From Bacillota bacterium (GTDB lineage: Bacteria; Bacillota; Sulfobacillia; JABLXB01): DNA of 64,000 nt. Under the pieces are notes generated by a model, which had not been told where the DNA came from, did not search any database, and worked only from the letters and a program-made list of their open reading frames with translations. The number at the start of each line of letters is the position of its first letter. The stretch's first letter is position 1. Positions 44,535-53,684 of this stretch are shown one piece after another. The position numbers and the translations under genes are program-made. Location of the stretch: contig JABLXB010000005.1 of NCBI GenBank assembly GCA_013178305.1, positions 1 through 64,000 on the forward strand, read 5' to 3'.

Positions 44535-47293
44535 GCCCCGGCCTCCTCGAAGCGCTGCACGACGGTCAGTTCATTCCCTCTGAGGTCGATCACCTTTGCG
44601 GCGACCTGCTTGTGTTCGCCTGTCTCGAAGGGCGCGCTTACAGTCCCCGCCAGGTGGTCCCAGACGCCCTCGTCGTACGTGCCCTTGAGGGCTTTCTTCA
44701 GGTTCTCCCAGGCTCCGGTCTTGGGGAAGAATGCCTGGCACACGTGGAAGCAAAGCCCGTTGTAGTCGGTGTCCAGGAACCATGCGGGCACTCCGCTGCC
44801 TTTGAGCGACTCCGGTTTCATTGTCACTGGATCGAAAACGTCCAGACCAAGGAGTTCGACCTCATACAACACCTGCTTATCGTCGCCGGGTTTCGCAGCG
44901 GCCCTGCGCAGAGTAATCTCCGGAAGGCCGCATACGCTGAATATCTGGCTGCTGCGCATGTTCTTGAGAAGGTCGCCCATCATCAGGTCCGGGGTAGCCT
45001 GGACGTAGACCGCGGGGATCCCCACGACGGCCTCGCACTCGTTGATGAGCTTGCGCGCGTTGGGTTCCACTGCGAATCCGATCACCAGCAATGAATGATA
45101 CCCCTTGGCGTGAGCCTCGCGGGCGGCTTCAAAGGCGAGTCTCTCACTCACGGCACCGTTCTCCGGCCCAAAGACCAGCGCCACAGGCTTCCGGTCACCG
45201 TTCGCGACGACCGCTTCGGCAGACAGTGACAGCGTCTTGGCCGGAAGGCGCACGTTTTCCAGCGTAATTGTTTTCCCGCCTCCAAGGTGAATCACCGGCG
45301 ATTTTTTGAGCACTTCGAGCATACGGCCTGCGAACGATCCATATTGCTCGCGGCTGTCCGCAGCAATCTGCGGCAGGTCCTCCTCTTCCCAGCTGAACGG
45401 GGTGGGGATCGTCGCCTCGACGCAGAACGGTCCGGTGACCCTGGTGACTCCCGTGTCCACCTCGGGGCGGTCAACCAGCACCTCTTCCTTTGGGGGCTCG
45501 TCGTTCGCGATGCTCTCCAGCGTAATGTGGGGGACTATGCCGCCTACCTCTTCGCCCTTGCGGTTTTGCCTGCGCCTGTACACAAAGCCGCCGGCTGGCC
45601 CGCGGGATTCGTCCTTGAGCTGGTAGTACGGGAACGTCGCCGTCAACAGCCGCTGCCGCGCAAGGGCCAGAGGGACGCGGCTCACGTCTATCGTTATCCA
45701 GCGGCGGCCCCATTTCTCGGCCATGTATGCGGTGGTGCCGCTGCCGCAGGTCGGATCGAGTACGAGGTCGCCCGGCTCGGTTGTCATGAGGACGCAGCGT
45801 TCGATGACCTTGACGTTGGTCTGGACGACGTACACCTTCTCATCGGTGAAACTACCCGTGATCGTGTCGGTCCAGATGTTCCCCCGCTCCGTGAATGAGA
45901 AATCGGTTGCGAATCTCCTGTACTGAAGGCTGTTCATGGCGACGTGTATTCGCCCTGCATCTGCGAGGCGCTGCATGCCGGCAGGGTAATTGGCCTTCCA
46001 GTGAGAGTTCGGGCCGGGATAGTACGTCTTGCCCTCGAATTCGAATGGTTGCGGCTCCGCCGCGGCTCCCTGCGACTGCAGATTATCGGGCTTATACAGC
46101 CGCGCTCCTTCCGGTATCTGCGCTTCCCCCCGCTGCTCGGCAGCCGTAACACCCCGGTACGACCCATCGGGGAGCAGGACCCATCTTGCATTTCCCTCTC
46201 CCGGGACGATGGGCTGTTCATCGAAGAGCTTGTGGGCCCTGATTCTGGCGCGGTCGCGAGCATACCACAGTAGGTAGTCGCCAAGAGATGCAATTGTAGA
46301 GGTCTCGAAACCCGACGTAGTCTGAAATGTGATCTGCGATACGAAGTTGTCGGCGCCAAAGACCTCGTCCATTAGTTCGCGAACGTGGTGCACGTTCTCG
46401 TCGTTGATCTGCACGAAAATGCTGCCACTTGGGGTCAGGAGTTCGCGGGCCAGCAGGAGGCGGTCGCGCAGGTACGTCAGGTAGGAATGCAGACCCATCT
46501 CCCAGGTGTCCCTGTATGCCTTCACCATCTCGGGCTCGCGGGTCATGTCGTCATCGTCGTTGTGCTTGACGTCCCTCTTGCGGACGAACGGCTGGAAGTT
46601 TGAACCAAACTTCACGCCGTACGGGGGATCCATATAGACCATCTGCACCTGGCCGCCCAGGCCCTCGTAGTGCAGGAGAGAGTTCATTACTACGAGGGAG
46701 TCACCCAGGATCATGCGGTTCACCCATGCGTCGCGGTATTCGTACGCGCGAAGCACCTGGTCCACTACCGGATGCTGGGGATCCCCGAACAGGTTCAGCA
46801 GGCTGAGCTGTTCCGAAACGCCGGGCTTCCTGTGTGACTTGAGAGTCTCTATTATGCCCATGGTTGACAGCCGCTCGTGGACAAACAGCGGCAGCGTCGG
46901 AACATCGAACGAAAGACGTTCCGCCTTACCCGCCCAGTTCAGGAACGGCTTGCCCAGGCTCTTTAGCATCCTGACTGCCTCCGCGAGATCGTGGACCCTG
47001 TACCTCCCCCCGGCGAATTCCTTCGGGGCAGGGAATCGGTGAGGGGGAGGCAGTTGGGCCGCCTCTTCGATTGCGCCCAGAAGCCACTCGCCTAGTTCGC
47101 GGGCAGGGTTCTGACTGTCCCAGTCGAGAGCAGGCGACAGGGAAGAATCGTAGCGGTAGACAACGGGCTGCTTCCTCTTCTTGAACTGGGATTGTGTCCC
47201 AGCATCTGGCCGCAGCAGGCTGTCTGCGGTGGGGTACCGGTAGTTATCGGCTTTCTCAGGCGAGGCAGTGCCTGCAGTAGGGCGTCTTGGCAT
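44531..47293 (-). CDS. type III-like DNA adenine methyltransferase (Mod)
   Basis: 920 residues. MVYMDPPYGVKFGSNF has the DPPY catalytic motif IV; DLVLDPTCGSGTTAYMAEKW is motif I (SAM binding); order IV before I makes it a beta-class N6-adenine/N4-cytosine enzyme. It carries a long C-terminal extension (from about residue 600) presumably for target recognition and Res contact. ATG 47293 is chosen because GAGGAGG lies 8 nt upstream; an earlier start at 47344 lacks one. Coupled to res by ATGA. Confidence 0.92.
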   Translation of the reverse strand: MPRRPTAGTASPEKADNYRYPTADSLLRPDAGTQSQFKKRKQPVVYRYDSSLSPALDWDSQNPARELGEWLLGAIEEAAQLPPPHRFPAPKEFAGGRYRVHDLAEAVRMLKSLGKPFLNWAGKAERLSFDVPTLPLFVHERLSTMGIIETLKSHRKPGVSEQLSLLNLFGDPQHPVVDQVLRAYEYRDAWVNRMILGDSLVVMNSLLHYEGLGGQVQMVYMDPPYGVKFGSNFQPFVRKRDVKHNDDDDMTREPEMVKAYRDTWEMGLHSYLTYLRDRLLLARELLTPSGSIFVQINDENVHHVRELMDEVFGADNFVSQITFQTTSGFETSTIASLGDYLLWYARDRARIRAHKLFDEQPIVPGEGNARWVLLPDGSYRGVTAAEQRGEAQIPEGARLYKPDNLQSQGAAAEPQPFEFEGKTYYPGPNSHWKANYPAGMQRLADAGRIHVAMNSLQYRRFATDFSFTERGNIWTDTITGSFTDEKVYVVQTNVKVIERCVLMTTEPGDLVLDPTCGSGTTAYMAEKWGRRWITIDVSRVPLALARQRLLTATFPYYQLKDESRGPAGGFVYRRRQNRKGEEVGGIVPHITLESIANDEPPKEEVLVDRPEVDTGVTRVTGPFCVEATIPTPFSWEEEDLPQIAADSREQYGSFAGRMLEVLKKSPVIHLGGGKTITLENVRLPAKTLSLSAEAVVANGDRKPVALVFGPENGAVSERLAFEAAREAHAKGYHSLLVIGFAVEPNARKLINECEAVVGIPAVYVQATPDLMMGDLLKNMRSSQIFSVCGLPEITLRRAAAKPGDDKQVLYEVELLGLDVFDPVTMKPESLKGSGVPAWFLDTDYNGLCFHVCQAFFPKTGAWENLKKALKGTYDEGVWDHLAGTVSAPFETGEHKQVAAKVIDLRGNELTVVQRFEEAGA

Positions 47294-47542
47294 CTGACCC
47301 AGCCTCCTCAATAATTCTGGCCTGCAGTCTGGTGGCGTCCTCATTGCGGTCTCATTTCCCCTGAACCGTCACCATTACGGTAACGCGCACACTGTCCCTT
47401 TCTTACGCACGCGCGTACAGAATTCCTGCACTGGGAGGGAATCATTGCCAGCAGAGCATCACGTGCAGTCAGGGTAGGCCTTCACCGGGATGTAGGTGAA
47501 ACCTGATACATTACCGAATTATGGGGCAGGAGGGATCGGACG

Positions 47543-48348
47543 ATGGTTGCAGCCGTGGCGCTTCAGCGGGAGAGAAAAAGCCGTTTCGTCAAGCTGTTCG
47601 ACAAGACCCCGGCGGGCGTCAACTGCCCCCATTTCCACGAGCTGGTCCTGTCGAACGGATGCCCATATGACTGCACCTACTGCTACCTCCGGCTGACCTT
47701 TAGGGGGAACAAGGCCCCGGTATTGTTCAACAATGGGTGGGAGCAGGTGAAAAGCGAACTTGACGCCGCCCCCGGTGGCGTGTTTTCGACGGGTGAGCTG
47801 GCTGATAGCCTGGCGGTAACCCCGCCCCTCCTGGATTCGGCCATAGACTACTTCGCAGGCCAGACCAACAAGTACCTGCTGTTGGTCACCAAGAGCACGA
47901 ATACAAGGGTCCTGACCCAGCGTGACCCAAGCCCACAGATTATAGTGTCTTTTTCAGTGAATTCCACCGCTGCCTCGGCTTTGTACGAGCCACTCTGTCC
48001 ATCTCGAGAAGAGAGACTCCTCGAGGCTGCAAAACTCCGGGACCTTGGGTGGCGGGTCAGGATTCGCCTCGATCCTATCATCGAGGAAGCCGGTATCCCC
48101 AGCCAGAGCTTGTTACCGTGGGCACACTCCGCCAATACCCCGGGCTCCATAACTACGCTAGGGAGGCTCCTCGAAAGGGTTTGCAGAGATCGCCCGATGG
48201 CCGAATGCGGTACCCAATAGCCACCCGGATTGCCATCTACGAGCGAGCGGCAGAGTGGCTGGGGCAGACCCCAGCCCTCTGCAAGGAAACTGACGAGGTT
48301 TGGCACGCCCTAGGGTGGCGGTTCGACCGCTGCAACTGTACTCCCTAG
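47543..48348 (+). pseudogene. SPL-like / three-Cys-motif radical SAM protein, internally broken
   Basis: GGAGGG precedes ATG 47543. LVLSNGCPYDCTYCYLRLTF carries the radical-SAM CxxxCxxC; YLLLVTKSTNTRVL and IIVSFSVNSTAASALYEP are typical of SPL-like members. After VRIRLDPIIEEAG near 48095 the frame closes into a tail ending at 48220, while a second frame continues as YPQPELVTVGTLRQYPGL and MRYPIATRIAIYERAAEWLG to 48348. A few dozen residues are also missing at the junction. It converges with a TcmP-like fragment, a pairing known for three-Cys-motif proteins. Confidence 0.72.
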
Positions 48349-48351
48349 GGC

Positions 48352-48843
48352 TCACGCGAGCCAGTCGTCTTCCGGAGCCAGCAATCGGATTTGTGGGTCA
48401 AACTGCTTGAACAGCACGTGCTTCGCGATGTTCGCACCCACCTGATGCCGGCCCGCCCAGATAAGATAGTACAAGGGCAGACCCGCATCAGTCTTGAAGA
48501 CGCTGGACCCGAAAACGTAAGTGTAGCCGAGTTCCTGGAGTCCCTTTCGGTAGAGTTCCAGAAACCCTCGGGCCAGGAAGCGTCGGTCGGTTCCTACGCA
48601 CTGGTCGTATACCGATCTCCAGCCAGGCGGCAAGTGGTCATCGAGCTTCTTCGCCATTTCATCCGTGAGTTTCTCATGTTGATTCGGCAACAGGCGCTGG
48701 ACCGCCATGTGATACGGGAAGTTGAGGAAGATCTCGGTTCTCCATTTGGCAATAGTCTCGATGGTGGCCCATTGCACCTGGCCTATGACTCCGGTGGGGT
48801 CTAGCACGACCAGTGTCGGGGCGGCGGGGTGGATGTCGTGCAT
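48352..48843 (-). pseudogene. TcmP-like (three-Cys-motif partner) protein, N-terminus lost
   Basis: 163 residues from the first ATG: APTLVVLDPTGVIGQVQWATIETIAKWRTEIFLNFPYHMAVQRLLP matches the LDPxG..W.TI..IA ... E.LINFP region of TcmP proteins. The frame stays open upstream (LYLGDCNIIILT-like reading before the ATG) but has no start with a ribosome site and lacks the N-terminal FAGSG part, so about 100 residues are missing. TcmP genes sit beside three-Cys-motif radical-SAM genes, as here. Confidence 0.6.
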
Positions 48844-49079
48844 GATTGTCAGGATGATGATATTACAGTCCCCCAGGTAGAGCCGGGCGTGTCCGTAACA
48901 GTCTAGGGCGTCTTGGCCGGGTTCTGCCGTACTCTGGAGAGATCCCAGTGCAACAACTGCAGTTGGAGAAGTGTGTCCTTGGTAGCGCGGTTAGGGTATG
49001 CGGCAAGATGGATGGCGGTCCTCCTAGGCGTAGGTGGTGAGGGCATTCCTTGGCCCACGCCAATCTCCACGCAGTGAGT

Positions 49080-49400
49080 CTAGTGTATCGGCAGAAAGCC
49101 CGCGTTTCGGTATTGCGTCACATTGATGCGACGATAACCCTGGCCTTGGGGGTTAAATCCGCGCATCAGTTCAGCCCCACGGGCGCATGCCTCGTCGAAC
49201 GAAGCCCTACCGATCAGGGTTGTCTCAAGAAAGAATACCTTGTTGGTTCCCATCTCAGACCATCCGACGAGAGCATGGCCTGGGACCAGCACGATTTCTG
49301 GCTACATCGAGAGGCTTTCCAAGAGGCTCGCGAATAGCACGGAGAGATCGATACAGTTGCCCGAGGCAAGGCGAATGGTCTCGTCCGGTGGTGTGGGAGG
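49080..49400 (-). pseudogene. conserved transglutaminase-like protein fragment with amber codon
   Basis: Minus strand reads DETIRLASGNCIDLSVLFAS, LLESLSM, a TAG, then PEIVLVPGHALVGWSEMGTN and VFFLETTLIGRASFDEACAR in one frame, ending at 49080. GNCIDLxVLFASLLE ... VLVPGHAFVGW ... ETT is a conserved arrangement in small transglutaminase-like proteins (Cys, His). The N-terminus is absent. The remaining parts of 48844-49545 hold nothing else I can identify. Confidence 0.5.
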
Positions 49401-49545
49401 ACGGCGGGGCGAACCCGCCTCCTACCCGACTCCCTCCGTAAAGGATTAGCCTCAAGAGTCGGAGAAATAGCACTCGCCGTCAAGTCGGCACGCAAGTCCG
49501 AACCTTCGCATCGGCGGCTGGCGCAGCCGGGAGGTGCATCTCGAC

Positions 49546-51510
49546 GTGAATTCGGACGAACTCTTGAGGGCGTGGCAAGACTATGTGGTGAGGAGAATTG
49601 CCGAGCCACCGGGCGTCAGAAGGTGCATCCTGGATTCATGGAACAGGTGCAGGCTCGCCGGGGTAGACCCCTACCAGGTTGTCGCGCCCGTGCTCGCCGA
49701 ACAGCAAGAGTTGAAGAGGCGACTTGAGCGCAGGCAGCAAATGATATCCATATCGCTGCCGCTAATGGAGGACCTGCACTCGCTGGTGCAAGGGTCCGGT
49801 TTCATCGTCGTCTTGGCGGACGAAGACGGCTATCTCCTTGGGGTCGTCGGGGACGAAGACGTGGCGGGTTCCGCGAGTAGGGGAAACTTCATCAAGGGCG
49901 CGGACTGGAGTGAGGAGACCGCAGGAACAAACGCCGTCGGTACCTGCATAATAACACGGAGACCTCTCCAGGTGGTAGGGAGAGAGCATTACTGTAGGTG
50001 CTCGCACCACTGGACATGCTCTGCAGCCCCCATCCGCGACCCGGACGGCAATATGATCGGAGTCATTGACATGACTGCCACGGTCGAGAAGGTCCATCCT
50101 CATACTCTCGGCATGGTTGTCGCCGCAGCACACGCAATAGAGTACAGCCTCATGGCCGGGAAGTTGTGGGAACAATACAAGCTCGCGGACGAATACAAGA
50201 CCATCATGCTCCAGTCCATGTCCGACGGGGTACTCGCAATCGACGAGACCGGGGCTGTAACACAGGCAAACGAGGCAGCGTGCAGGATGTTTGGGATGGG
50301 GTCGGACCAGATCGTCGGCACTCAGCTCCGCCCGTTCTTCGCTGAATCACCGCTTCTCACGAGGTTTTTCTCGTTCAGCGTCAACAAGAAAAACGTCGTT
50401 GAGCTGACCGACGAAGAGGTGGCCGTGCAAACCAAGCAGGGACAAATCAAGTGCGCCGTAAGTACGCGACCGCTCAGGGCGCTCAACGATCACATCGTAG
50501 GAAACATCGTAATACTGCGGGAGATTCGGCGCATCCACCAGCTGGTCAATAGAATGGTGGGAGCCAGAGCGCGGTTCTCGTTTGGAGACCTGATCGGAAA
50601 GAACAAGGAATTCCTCAAGTGCGTTCAGGAGGCCGCCATGGCGGCCCAGACTGACTCAAACGCCCTCCTGCTCGGCGAAAGCGGCACCGGGAAAGAAATG
50701 TTTGCGCAGTCCATTCACAACGCGAGCGTGAGAAGGGCCGGGCCTTTTGTAGCGATCAATTGCGCGGCATTGCCGCGCGAGCTGCTTGCGAGTGAGCTGT
50801 TCGGTTACAGTGAGGGAGCATTCACCGGCGCAAAGCGAGGTGGGAGCCCTGGCAAGTTCGAACTGGCGGACGGAGGGACAATCCTGCTGGACGAAATAGG
50901 AGACATGCCAGTTGATATGCAGGTCGCGCTCTTGAGGGTGCTGGACGAGAAGAGGATCGTCCGTATAGGTGGCAACGAGGTCGTGCCAGTCGATGTCAGG
51001 ATCATTGCCGCCACCAACAGGGATCTCGTCAATCTGGTTAGAGAGGGCCGGTTCAGGCAAGACCTCTTCTACCGCCTGAATACTCTTACAATCAAGATGG
51101 TGCCGCTTCGTGACCGCGTCGATGACATCCCTTTGCTGGCGATGCATTTCATTTCTCGCGCGAGCAGGAGCCTGGGGAAGATCGTGGACCTGATTCACCC
51201 GGATGCCCTTTCGCTGTTGCGAGACTACGAATGGCCTGGGAATGTTCGAGAACTGGAGAATGTTTGCGAACACGCAGTCAACCTTACGAACGGGAATTGC
51301 GTTCTTCCGGACGCAGTAAGATTGCCTTCGACGAGTGACCATCGTCAGCATGTTCCTGGGGCAAGACCGCTGAAGAACCTCGAAAGAAACGCGATTATTG
51401 AGGTGCTCCAACTGCACAAGGGAAACATGAGCAGAGTCGCCTCCGAGCTTGGAATCTCCAGAAGCACCCTCTACCGAAAACTTGCGCGATACGACATCCG
51501 GATCGGATAG
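49546..51510 (+). CDS. sigma-54-dependent activator (AcoR-like: GAF, PAS, AAA+, HTH)
   Basis: About 654 residues. The N-terminus ([20 protein letters not shown]) and GAF-type sensor ([20 protein letters not shown], then [20 protein letters not shown]) are AcoR-like. A PAS domain follows ([20 protein letters not shown]). AAA+: [57 protein letters not shown]. The C-terminal Fis-type HTH is [23 protein letters not shown] 49546 has GGGAGGTG 8 nt upstream; GTG 49534 is an alternative. It should drive the -24/-12 promoter at 51669 ahead of the 4-hydroxybutyrate cluster. Confidence 0.92.
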   Translation: MNSDELLRAWQDYVVRRIAEPPGVRRCILDSWNRCRLAGVDPYQVVAPVLAEQQELKRRLERRQQMISISLPLMEDLHSLVQGSGFIVVLADEDGYLLGVVGDEDVAGSASRGNFIKGADWSEETAGTNAVGTCIITRRPLQVVGREHYCRCSHHWTCSAAPIRDPDGNMIGVIDMTATVEKVHPHTLGMVVAAAHAIEYSLMAGKLWEQYKLADEYKTIMLQSMSDGVLAIDETGAVTQANEAACRMFGMGSDQIVGTQLRPFFAESPLLTRFFSFSVNKKNVVELTDEEVAVQTKQGQIKCAVSTRPLRALNDHIVGNIVILREIRRIHQLVNRMVGARARFSFGDLIGKNKEFLKCVQEAAMAAQTDSNALLLGESGTGKEMFAQSIHNASVRRAGPFVAINCAALPRELLASELFGYSEGAFTGAKRGGSPGKFELADGGTILLDEIGDMPVDMQVALLRVLDEKRIVRIGGNEVVPVDVRIIAATNRDLVNLVREGRFRQDLFYRLNTLTIKMVPLRDRVDDIPLLAMHFISRASRSLGKIVDLIHPDALSLLRDYEWPGNVRELENVCEHAVNLTNGNCVLPDAVRLPSTSDHRQHVPGARPLKNLERNAIIEVLQLHKGNMSRVASELGISRSTLYRKLARYDIRIG

Positions 51511-51534
51511 ATCTCGTCGGGTAAGAGCCGCCTC

Positions 51535-51549
51535 TGTCCCAGAGTGACA
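51535..51549. promoter_or_regulatory. candidate activator site (TGTC-N7-GACA)
   Basis: TGTCCCAGAGTGACA is an interrupted inverted repeat between the activator's stop and its terminator, 120 bp before the -24 element, a normal distance for an enhancer site. It is the only clear dyad in the gap besides the terminator. Function inferred. Confidence 0.35.
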
Positions 51550-51588
51550 CACCATGTTTCGAGTGCAGCAATATGATACAGCCCTCAA

Positions 51589-51623
51589 AGCGCGCCCCCG
51601 CCGCGGGGGCGCGCTCTTTTCCC
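51589..51623 (+). terminator. factor-independent terminator after the activator gene
   Basis: AGCGCGCCCCCG (51589-51600) pairs perfectly with CGGGGGCGCGCT (51604-51615) around a CCG loop, followed by CTTTTCCCC. It separates the activator from the operon it is thought to control. Confidence 0.85.
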
Positions 51624-51668
51624 CCTGTCTGCAGGCCTCTTGCGAGTTCTCTCCTCCTTGAACTCCGG

Positions 51669-51684
51669 TGGCATTGACCTTGCT
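51669..51684 (+). promoter_or_regulatory. sigma-54 (-24/-12) promoter of the CoA-transferase operon
   Basis: TGGCATTGACCTTGCT: GG at 51670-51671 and GC at 51682-51683 are exactly 10 nt apart, and TTGCT is the ideal -12 element. It lies 111 bp before the first CoA-transferase start and just past the terminator of the adjacent sigma-54 activator. Confidence 0.82.
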
Positions 51685-51794
51685 ACCACGTGACCCAGGT
51701 AGCCCTCTCCTGCTTATCGATCCGGCGCGATCCGCCGGTGGCTTTTCGGTCCAGTTTAAATAATGCAGTTCCAGACATGAGGAGGAAAGTGCAC

Positions 51795-52730
51795 ATGCAG
51801 GGTGAGCCACTGAAAGGTAGGTCGAGAGCGGACAAAAGGATGACCCTGGACCAGGCGATCGCAGCGTACGTGCACGACGGAGACTCGATTACATTCAGCG
51901 GTATGGGTGGAGAACAATGCGTGGCCCAAACCTACGAAATCATTCGCCAGGGCAAGAAGGACCTCACCATTATCGGTGATAGCCCGTGTGAAGCAGCCGA
52001 CATGCTGATAGGCGCGGGACTCGCAAAGAAGGTGGAAGTGGCCTGGATAGGCTACGCTGTGGCAGGGCTTGCGGTCAACTACCGGCGCGCTGTGGAGGAG
52101 CACGTGCCCCGCCCGATCGAGGTCGAGGAATACTCCAACTACACTATGGGTCTTCGTTTCCTCGCCGGGGCCATGGGGATCCCTTTCATGCCCACACGGT
52201 CTCTCGCGGGCTCCGACATCCCGAAATATAACGAGAAGATCAGGACCACTAGTGACCCCTATTCAGGGAAACCGGTCACACTGGTCCCTGCCGCCCGGCC
52301 CGACGTGGCGGTAGTACACGTGCACCGGTGTGATAAGAGGGGTAACGCCCAGATGCTGAGCTTTTCCTCCAACCTCGAGAACATCGGACGGGCAGCCAAG
52401 CGGACCATCGTCACCTGTGAAGAGATAATATCGACCGACGAGGTGCGCAGGACCGGGAATCTGACTATTCTGCCCGAGTACTGCGTTGACGCTGTAGTCG
52501 AGTTGCCCTACGCCTGTCACCCGTGGAACATGCCATACTCGTACGCGTACGACATCCCATTTCACATGGAGCAGATGGCCCAGATTGAAACGAGGGACGG
52601 CTTCCTGGAATGGCTGGACAAGTGGGTTTACGGGTGCAAGGACCACGCGGATTACTGCAGCAAGGTCGGGTGGGACAGGCTACAGAAACTGACCCGGCTG
52701 GAGCGAAAGTTCTGTAAACCTCTTGTATAG
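51795..52730 (+). CDS. CoA-transferase subunit A (GctA-like)
   Basis: 311 residues of family I CoA-transferases: RMTLDQAIAAYVHDGDSITF, SGMGGEQCVAQTYEIIRQGK, SLAGSDIPKY, VVHVHRCDKRGNAQ and a C-terminal WVYGCKDHADYCSKVGWDRL resemble glutaconate/acyl CoA-transferase alpha subunits. With the next gene it would move CoA from acetyl-CoA (or similar) to a hydroxy acid, here probably 4-hydroxybutyrate. GAGGAGGAAAG precedes ATG 51795. First gene after the sigma-54 promoter. Confidence 0.85.
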   Translation: MQGEPLKGRSRADKRMTLDQAIAAYVHDGDSITFSGMGGEQCVAQTYEIIRQGKKDLTIIGDSPCEAADMLIGAGLAKKVEVAWIGYAVAGLAVNYRRAVEEHVPRPIEVEEYSNYTMGLRFLAGAMGIPFMPTRSLAGSDIPKYNEKIRTTSDPYSGKPVTLVPAARPDVAVVHVHRCDKRGNAQMLSFSSNLENIGRAAKRTIVTCEEIISTDEVRRTGNLTILPEYCVDAVVELPYACHPWNMPYSYAYDIPFHMEQMAQIETRDGFLEWLDKWVYGCKDHADYCSKVGWDRLQKLTRLERKFCKPLV

Positions 52731-52745
52731 CAGGGAGGGAAAAGA

Positions 52746-53609
52746 ATGAGCCAGATAGCTAACGCGAAGGACTATAGCCTCCAGGAACTGCTGGTAGCGG
52801 CTGCGGCCAGGGAGATCAAGGACGGTGAAAAGGTGTTTGCAGGCGTGGGCATTCCCTGCCTGGGGGCAATGGTTGCCCAGCTGACGCACGCCAGAACAGC
52901 GATCATCGCGGTCGAAGCCGGTTGCATTGGCCCTAGTGCGAGGCGCATTATCCTGGGCATCGGAGATAACCCCTGCATGGAGCGGGCACTGTGCACAACG
53001 TCGCTGTGGAGGCTTTTCTCCGATCAACAGAACGGTTTCTTCGACGTCGGAATGGTAGGCGGAGCCCAGGTAGATATCTACGGCAACCTCAACAGTACTG
53101 CGATCTTCGGCGAAGGCAGCTACTACCAGCCCGCCTCGCGCCTCCCCGGCAGCGGGGGAGCCAACGACATCGCCTCCTCAGCCGGACGCACAGTGATCAT
53201 GGTCCCTCTCCAGAGACGAAGATTCCTCCAGAGAGTCGACTACATAACCTCCCCCGGGTATATCACAGGACCCGGCTCCCGCGAAGCCGTGGGACTGCCG
53301 GGCGGTGGACCGTCTGCAGTGATCACCAATAAGTGCGTATTCCGCTTTGATCCTGAGACCAGGGAGATGTACCTCGCCAGCGTACACCCCGGAGTGACTG
53401 TCGATGACGTCCGCAAGGAGGTGTCATGGGATCTAAAGGTTGCCAAAGACCTGGAAACTACAAAGCCCCCGACGGTGGAGATGCTGGAGATCACCCGCAC
53501 CATCGACCTTGAGAAGATCTATCTGGGTGGCGGTCTAAAGAGCCTCTCCTTCGAACGGTACGTGAAAATGCTCGAGACATCCTTTGAAAGGCTGGCCAGC
53601 CTGTTTTGA
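52746..53609 (+). CDS. CoA-transferase subunit B (GctB-like)
   Basis: 287 residues. FAGVGIPCLGAMVAQLTHAR, IIAVEAGCIGP with Glu57 as the likely CoA-thioester nucleophile, GFFDVGMVGGAQVDIYGNLN, GSGGANDIASSAGRTVIMVP and a YITSPGYI stretch are those of the beta subunit. It follows subunit A by 15 nt with AGGGAGGG before the ATG. The pair activates the substrate used by the 4-hydroxybutyryl-CoA dehydratase encoded next. Confidence 0.86.
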   Translation: MSQIANAKDYSLQELLVAAAAREIKDGEKVFAGVGIPCLGAMVAQLTHARTAIIAVEAGCIGPSARRIILGIGDNPCMERALCTTSLWRLFSDQQNGFFDVGMVGGAQVDIYGNLNSTAIFGEGSYYQPASRLPGSGGANDIASSAGRTVIMVPLQRRRFLQRVDYITSPGYITGPGSREAVGLPGGGPSAVITNKCVFRFDPETREMYLASVHPGVTVDDVRKEVSWDLKVAKDLETTKPPTVEMLEITRTIDLEKIYLGGGLKSLSFERYVKMLETSFERLASLF

Positions 53610-53684
53610 CAGTTCCATGATGCTCCCGCATGGTTTGGGATGATCGGCCGGCTGGACACAGCATGTTTAGGGGGGTTAATCAGA

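Noticed and set aside
49402-49432. hairpin GGCGGG/CCCGCC as a terminator
   Set aside because: The stem is good but no T-run follows on either strand and it lies inside a pseudogene region; no transcript to terminate is evident.
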